Shown here: in pieces, positions 26,769-29,961 of the stretch
Position numbering within the stretch: position 1 is the first letter of the stretch
Layout of the letters: every line of letters begins with the position of its first letter
Source of the DNA: Pseudomonadota bacterium
GTDB taxonomy: Bacteria; Pseudomonadota; Gammaproteobacteria; Acidiferrobacterales; UBA6901
DNA length: 29,961 nt
NCBI GenBank assembly: GCA_021785795.1
Contig: JAJYEK010000037.1
Coordinates: 1 to 29,961 of the forward strand
Direction of reading: 5' to 3'
Position numbers and translations under genes: made by a program
Notes under the pieces: generated by a model
Told to the model about the DNA's origin: nothing
What the model saw: the letters and a program-made list of their open reading frames with translations, nothing else
The model's database searches: none

Positions 26769-27971
26769 CTACAGCGCCCGCGGCCGTATCCTGGACGCAC
26801 AATCCTTGGCACGCCGCCGGGCGACATCAACATTATCGGCTGCGGCCAGAGCCACCCCCATGCGGCGACGCTCGTACGACAGCGGCTTTCCGAACAGCCG
26901 CAGGTTGGACTCCGGGATGCGCAACGCTTCATCGACGCCTTCAAACACCACATCCTCGCCCGAGATGCCGCCGTAGATCACGGCACTTGCGCCCGCACGC
27001 CTCATGCGCGTTCCTACGGGAAGACCGAGAATGGCACGTACATGCAGCGCGAATTCGTTCTGCGCCTGGGTAACCATCGTCACCATCCCGGTATCATGCG
27101 GACGCGGGCTCACCTCCGAGAACCATACCTCATCATCCTTGACGAACAGCTCCACGCCGAACACGCCCCGGCCGCCGAGCGCGCCGGTTACGCGCTCGGC
27201 AATGTCCTTGGACTTCGCCAGGGCGCGCTCGCTCATGGGATGCGGCTGCCAGCTCTCAACATAGTCCCCGCGAACCTGCACATGACCGATGGGGTCGCAG
27301 AAATACGTCTCAATCCGGCCGTCACCGTTGAAGGCGCGCACGGTGAGCAGGGTAATCTCGTACTCGAACTCCACCAGCGATTCAACGATGACGCGGGTAT
27401 TGTGAACACGTGCGCCACTGCTGGCGTAATTCCACGCCGCCGTTACCTGGTCGGCACTGTCCACCCGGGACTGCCCTTTTCCGGATGACGACATCACAGG
27501 CTTGACCACGCACGGGTAGCCGATACCCTGGCTGATTTCCGTCTCGAGCTCCTCAAGGCTTGAGGCAAACGCATAACGCGAGGTCGGCAACCCCAGTTCC
27601 TCGCTCGCCAGCCGGCGAATTCCTTCGCGGTTCATGGTCAAATGCGCGGCCCGCGCTGTCGGAATCACCTCGGCGAGCCCGGCCGCCTCGATCTCGAGCA
27701 ACGCTCCAGTTGCGATGGCCTCGATCTCCGGCACGATGAGCTGCGGCCGTTCCTCCTCCACTAGCCTGCGCAGGGCATCGCCGTCGGTCATGTCGATCAC
27801 GTGCGCCCGATGCGCAACCTGATGTGCCGGCGCATTGGGATAACGATCAACCGCCACAACTTCAACACCCAGACGTTGGGCGGCAATAGTGATTTCCTTG
27901 CCGAGCTCGCCGCTGCCGAGCAGCAATATACGGGTGGCGCTGCGAGAAAGGGGCGTTCCGATGGCAACCAT
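26769..27971 (-). CDS. purT: Formate-dependent phosphoribosylglycinamide formyltransferase 2
   Basis: ATP-grasp enzyme that makes formylglycinamide ribonucleotide from GAR, formate and ATP, the folate-independent third step of purine synthesis. The ATG at 27971 gives 400 residues, the family length; the frame continues upstream without similarity. Seen are the N-terminal loop [45 protein letters not shown] (ATP binding), [28 protein letters not shown] and the C-terminal [18 protein letters not shown]. Its stop lies 9 bases after the convergent slp stop. Confidence 0.96.
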   Translation of the reverse strand: MVAIGTPLSRSATRILLLGSGELGKEITIAAQRLGVEVVAVDRYPNAPAHQVAHRAHVIDMTDGDALRRLVEEERPQLIVPEIEAIATGALLEIEAAGLAEVIPTARAAHLTMNREGIRRLASEELGLPTSRYAFASSLEELETEISQGIGYPCVVKPVMSSSGKGQSRVDSADQVTAAWNYASSGARVHNTRVIVESLVEFEYEITLLTVRAFNGDGRIETYFCDPIGHVQVRGDYVESWQPHPMSERALAKSKDIAERVTGALGGRGVFGVELFVKDDEVWFSEVSPRPHDTGMVTMVTQAQNEFALHVRAILGLPVGTRMRRAGASAVIYGGISGEDVVFEGVDEALRIPESNLRLFGKPLSYERRRMGVALAAADNVDVARRRAKDCASRIRPRAL

Positions 27972-28599
27972 GTAATTGTTCCGTTTTTGATGATGGATCT
28001 GTTTGCCCAAAATGACGGTCCCGGCGCGGACTGGAATCACCGCGCGCTGGCCGGCGGCATTGCTGACGGACACCGCATCCGGAGGGCCCCGCCCGCCTCC
28101 TGCCGCAGAAACACCTAGCGGCCGTGCCGGCCGGTCCGGCGCGCGAAGAACCGCTCCGACAGCCGCCACGGGCGCGTCTGGCGATGCTGTCCCTGCCTGC
28201 GGTCCATCATACCGGTCTGTATCTCCATCACAAAGTCTTGCCTGATCGCAACGCGAACCCGCCGCAAGATCGCGGCACCATCCCCACCGGACGATAACAG
28301 GAACGGCTGGACAACCCCGACGATCGGCCCCACCGGCGATCGTCGCAGATGTACTGCTGCGCCGCAGCGTGGACATCCCGAATCTATGCTTCCAACAGGA
28401 CCTGCACTGTCTGGTGACACAACCCGGTGAAGCCGGGCAGCCACTGTCTCGTGCGGCGCTGTCGCGGATTGCAGGGAGGGAGGCGGCGTATGTCCCTGGC
28501 CAGACTGACCCTGCGGCCGGAATCCCCGTGTTGTTCTATAATTTCAGTGAAGAGTCGACGCAGACTGCTGGCGCCCTCATATCGGCAGGAGGTTTGTGC
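27972..28599. other. 628-base intergenic stretch upstream of purT and of the next unknown gene
   Basis: No gene here can be supported. A minus-strand frame at 28115-28444 (GTG start, 109 codons) contains one CPRC pair and an arginine-rich end with fairly GC-rich third positions. It has no recognised family or ribosome binding site, so I rate it about 0.2. The two divergent promoters for purT and the unknown gene must lie here. Confidence 0.5.
28587..28593 (+). promoter_or_regulatory. Ribosome binding site that sets the start of the unknown gene
   Basis: AGGAGGT lies six bases before the ATG at 28600. This favours that ATG over the longer open frame starting at 28369. Confidence 0.75.
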
Positions 28600-29136
28600 A
28601 TGCTCGTCCCGGGCCTCTATCAGTTCTTCCATCGTCAAGTTCAGCATGGTTTCGGGGTTCACGGCGTCCGTGAACCGGCTGCCGTGGACTACGTCAGTGA
28701 CATGCTGACCCGGTTCAGCCACGTCCGTACGCTCGAAGTGGTACGAAACGCCAGCGGGGAGCCGGTGACCAGCATTGCCGGCATGCTCGCAGAGTGGAGA
28801 CGCAGCCAAGGATGGGACCATGCACCCGTCAACCGGCCGCGCGAGGCGCTGATCGTCCGCCATATTGGCGAATATTCGCTGTTTATGAGCGGTCTGTTCC
28901 GCGACCGTCTGGCTGCGCGCGGCCAGCTTCGCTATTATCTAGAGCAGGGTCGCAGCGCTTTCTGGCATTGCGCCTACTTCGAATCCGATCCGGCACGCAT
29001 ACGGCTGTTTCGATACCTCTACGGAGCATTCGACCGCGTCTCCGGAGCGCTCGACGAAATCCGGCGCGTTCAGTTTCCGCTGCCGGCGACCGCCGGTCCG
29101 GTTCCGCCCCTCGCTGCCCTTTGGCGCATGCGGTAA
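28600..29136 (+). CDS. Conserved-looking hypothetical protein
   Basis: A 178-residue cytosolic protein, mostly helical by eye, with no signal peptide. Recognisable blocks are DYVSDMLTRFSHVRTLEVVR, then VRHIGEYSLFMSGLFRDRL, RYYLEQGRSAFWHCAYF and RLFRYLYGAFDRVSGALDEI. The GEYSLFMSG and YYLEQGRSAFWH blocks look like conserved motifs. No catalytic motif is evident. It is followed after 72 bases by the YkgJ-type gene on the same strand. Confidence 0.75.
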   Translation: MLVPGLYQFFHRQVQHGFGVHGVREPAAVDYVSDMLTRFSHVRTLEVVRNASGEPVTSIAGMLAEWRRSQGWDHAPVNRPREALIVRHIGEYSLFMSGLFRDRLAARGQLRYYLEQGRSAFWHCAYFESDPARIRLFRYLYGAFDRVSGALDEIRRVQFPLPATAGPVPPLAALWRMR

Positions 29137-29208
29137 ATCCGGCGTCAACCGCGGCTGTCGGCCCGCCTCGCAGCCGGCTGCCCGCAATGCGATGGGGAAG
29201 CGTGTGAA

Positions 29209-29667
29209 ATGAGTGCAGGCCGCGGAGGAAAATATGCCGGGTTGCGCTTCCGGTGCACTGGATGCGGCAATTGCTGCACGGGCGGTGCCGACCATTATGT
29301 CGAGGCCCAACAGCCGGAACAGGAGGCGATACGGGCCTACCTCGGGCTGACCCAGCGCTGGTTCCGGCGCCGGTACATCGCGTCCGTGGATGATCAGACC
29401 GAAGGCATTCGTCTGGATGCCGGCGGCCGCTGTCCCTTTCTGCTGGACAACCATCGCTGCCGGATATACCCGGTGCGCCCGCTGCAATGCAGGACCTATC
29501 CCTGGTGGCCGGAGCTCGTTCGGCCCGCCGCCTGGAGGGCGGAAGCGCAGCGCTGCGAAGGAATAGGTCGGGGGCCGGAAGCAGCCCCCTCCACGATCAG
29601 GCGCAGACTTTCTCTGCTGCCCGGCCCGAATCCCCAAACCAGCGCTCGTGCAAGAAGAAAAGGATGA
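29209..29667 (+). CDS. YkgJ-family cysteine-cluster protein
   Basis: A 152-residue protein of the YkgJ (UPF0153) family, proposed to bind zinc or an iron-sulfur cluster through a cysteine cluster. The N-terminal motif is FRCTGCGNCC with C16, C19, C22 and C23. Further conserved cysteines are C75 (GRCPFL), C84 (HRCRIYPVRPLQCR), C94 and C116. The RPLQCRTYPWWPE block is a family hallmark. The C-terminus is basic. The substrate or client is not known. Confidence 0.88.
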   Translation: MSAGRGGKYAGLRFRCTGCGNCCTGGADHYVEAQQPEQEAIRAYLGLTQRWFRRRYIASVDDQTEGIRLDAGGRCPFLLDNHRCRIYPVRPLQCRTYPWWPELVRPAAWRAEAQRCEGIGRGPEAAPSTIRRRLSLLPGPNPQTSARARRKG

Positions 29668-29961
29668 GCCGGCAGATCCGCGGGACTAGAAGCTCGTTAC
29701 TTGCCATCCCGGATAGGGATCTGTTGCGAGCCCAGAGCTTGGGTTGCCGGTGGCATCCACCCCAGCCTGCCCCGCGGGAGACATCTGCCGGTCATCTCGT
29801 CAGCTGCTGACGGACAATAACGTTACACCTTTCCGGCGTCTCAGCATTGACGGAAATCAAAACCGCCCATCCCGTTACTATGTTCATGCCCCTACAATAG
29901 GGGCATCGGCCAGCCAGACCCGGCATGATTGCCGCCCCCAGTCGACCATGATCCGGGGTGT
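29668..29961. other. Terminal 294 bases without a supported gene
   Basis: No reading frame with a family signature is seen. A TTGACG at 29847 and TACTAT at 29876 are 23 bases apart, too far for a standard promoter. The region contains the hairpin listed separately; a gene may begin beyond the window. Confidence 0.5.
29886..29906. repeat. Perfect 9-bp inverted repeat with a three-base loop
   Basis: ATGCCCCTA-CAA-TAGGGGCAT. The centre reads TACAAT, a good -10 match, but no -35 stands at the right distance and no T tract follows. It could be an operator, a terminator without a U tract, or an mRNA hairpin. Confidence 0.6.

Noticed and set aside
28384..28863. Minus-strand reading frame of 159 codons with a plausible helical stretch
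   Set aside because: It lies antisense to the unknown gene at 28600-29136, which has a better ribosome binding site and conserved-looking motifs; no family was recognised.

Overview
The window is about 30 kb of gene-dense, GC-rich bacterial chromosome. Gene content and order point to a gammaproteobacterium. It carries slmA, lptM, lolB, cyaY and a DUF484 gene, and it keeps the blocks TPR lipoprotein-lolB-ispE-tRNA-Gln-prs-rplY-pth-ychF, hemA-prfA-prmC-moeB, argB/slmA and lptM-lysA-dapF-DUF484-xerC that are known from Pseudomonas-like genomes. I cannot name a genus. A free-living, high-GC lineage fits, and nothing here marks a plasmid, prophage, integron or CRISPR locus.

Left block (1-7037, minus strand): a TPR lipoprotein and lolB (envelope lipoproteins), ispE (isoprenoid precursors), a tRNA-Gln(UUG) two bases after the ispE stop, prs (PRPP synthesis), rplY, pth and ychF (translation; ychF runs off the left edge). 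A divergent plus-strand CstA-like carrier gene (7211-8914) lies between this block and hemA. The hemA-prfA-prmC-moeB cluster follows (9161-13238): glutamyl-tRNA reductase, release factor 1, the methyltransferase that modifies release factors, and a MoeB/ThiF adenylyltransferase.

Middle (13239-18238, minus strand): slmA (nucleoid occlusion), an unrecognised 91-residue protein, argB, a strong bidirectional terminator, a small heat-shock protein gene behind a near-ideal sigma-32 promoter and a strong ribosome binding site, then the HslVU protease. Two neighbouring units therefore serve proteostasis.

Right-centre (18392-24715, minus strand): four small genes (QueC-like PP-loop enzyme, MarC-family membrane protein, DUF2007 zinc-ribbon protein, orphan S24 domain) separate hslV from xerC. 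The classic xerC-DUF484-dapF-lysA-lptM cluster follows, covering lysine/DAP synthesis, LPS-transport support and chromosome-dimer resolution. The lptM gene is only 50 codons.

Right end: cyaY (plus) converges on a small zinc-ribbon gene; then two tandem slp-type outer-membrane lipoprotein genes, purT (minus), a 628-base stretch without a convincing gene, a conserved-looking unknown protein and a YkgJ-type cysteine-cluster protein. The last 294 bases hold only a perfect 9-bp hairpin.

I found no clearly new multi-gene system. The items most worth a second look are the degenerate CstA-like carrier, the atypical stand-alone QueC-like enzyme, the S24 domain lacking its catalytic lysine, and the heat-shock promoter.
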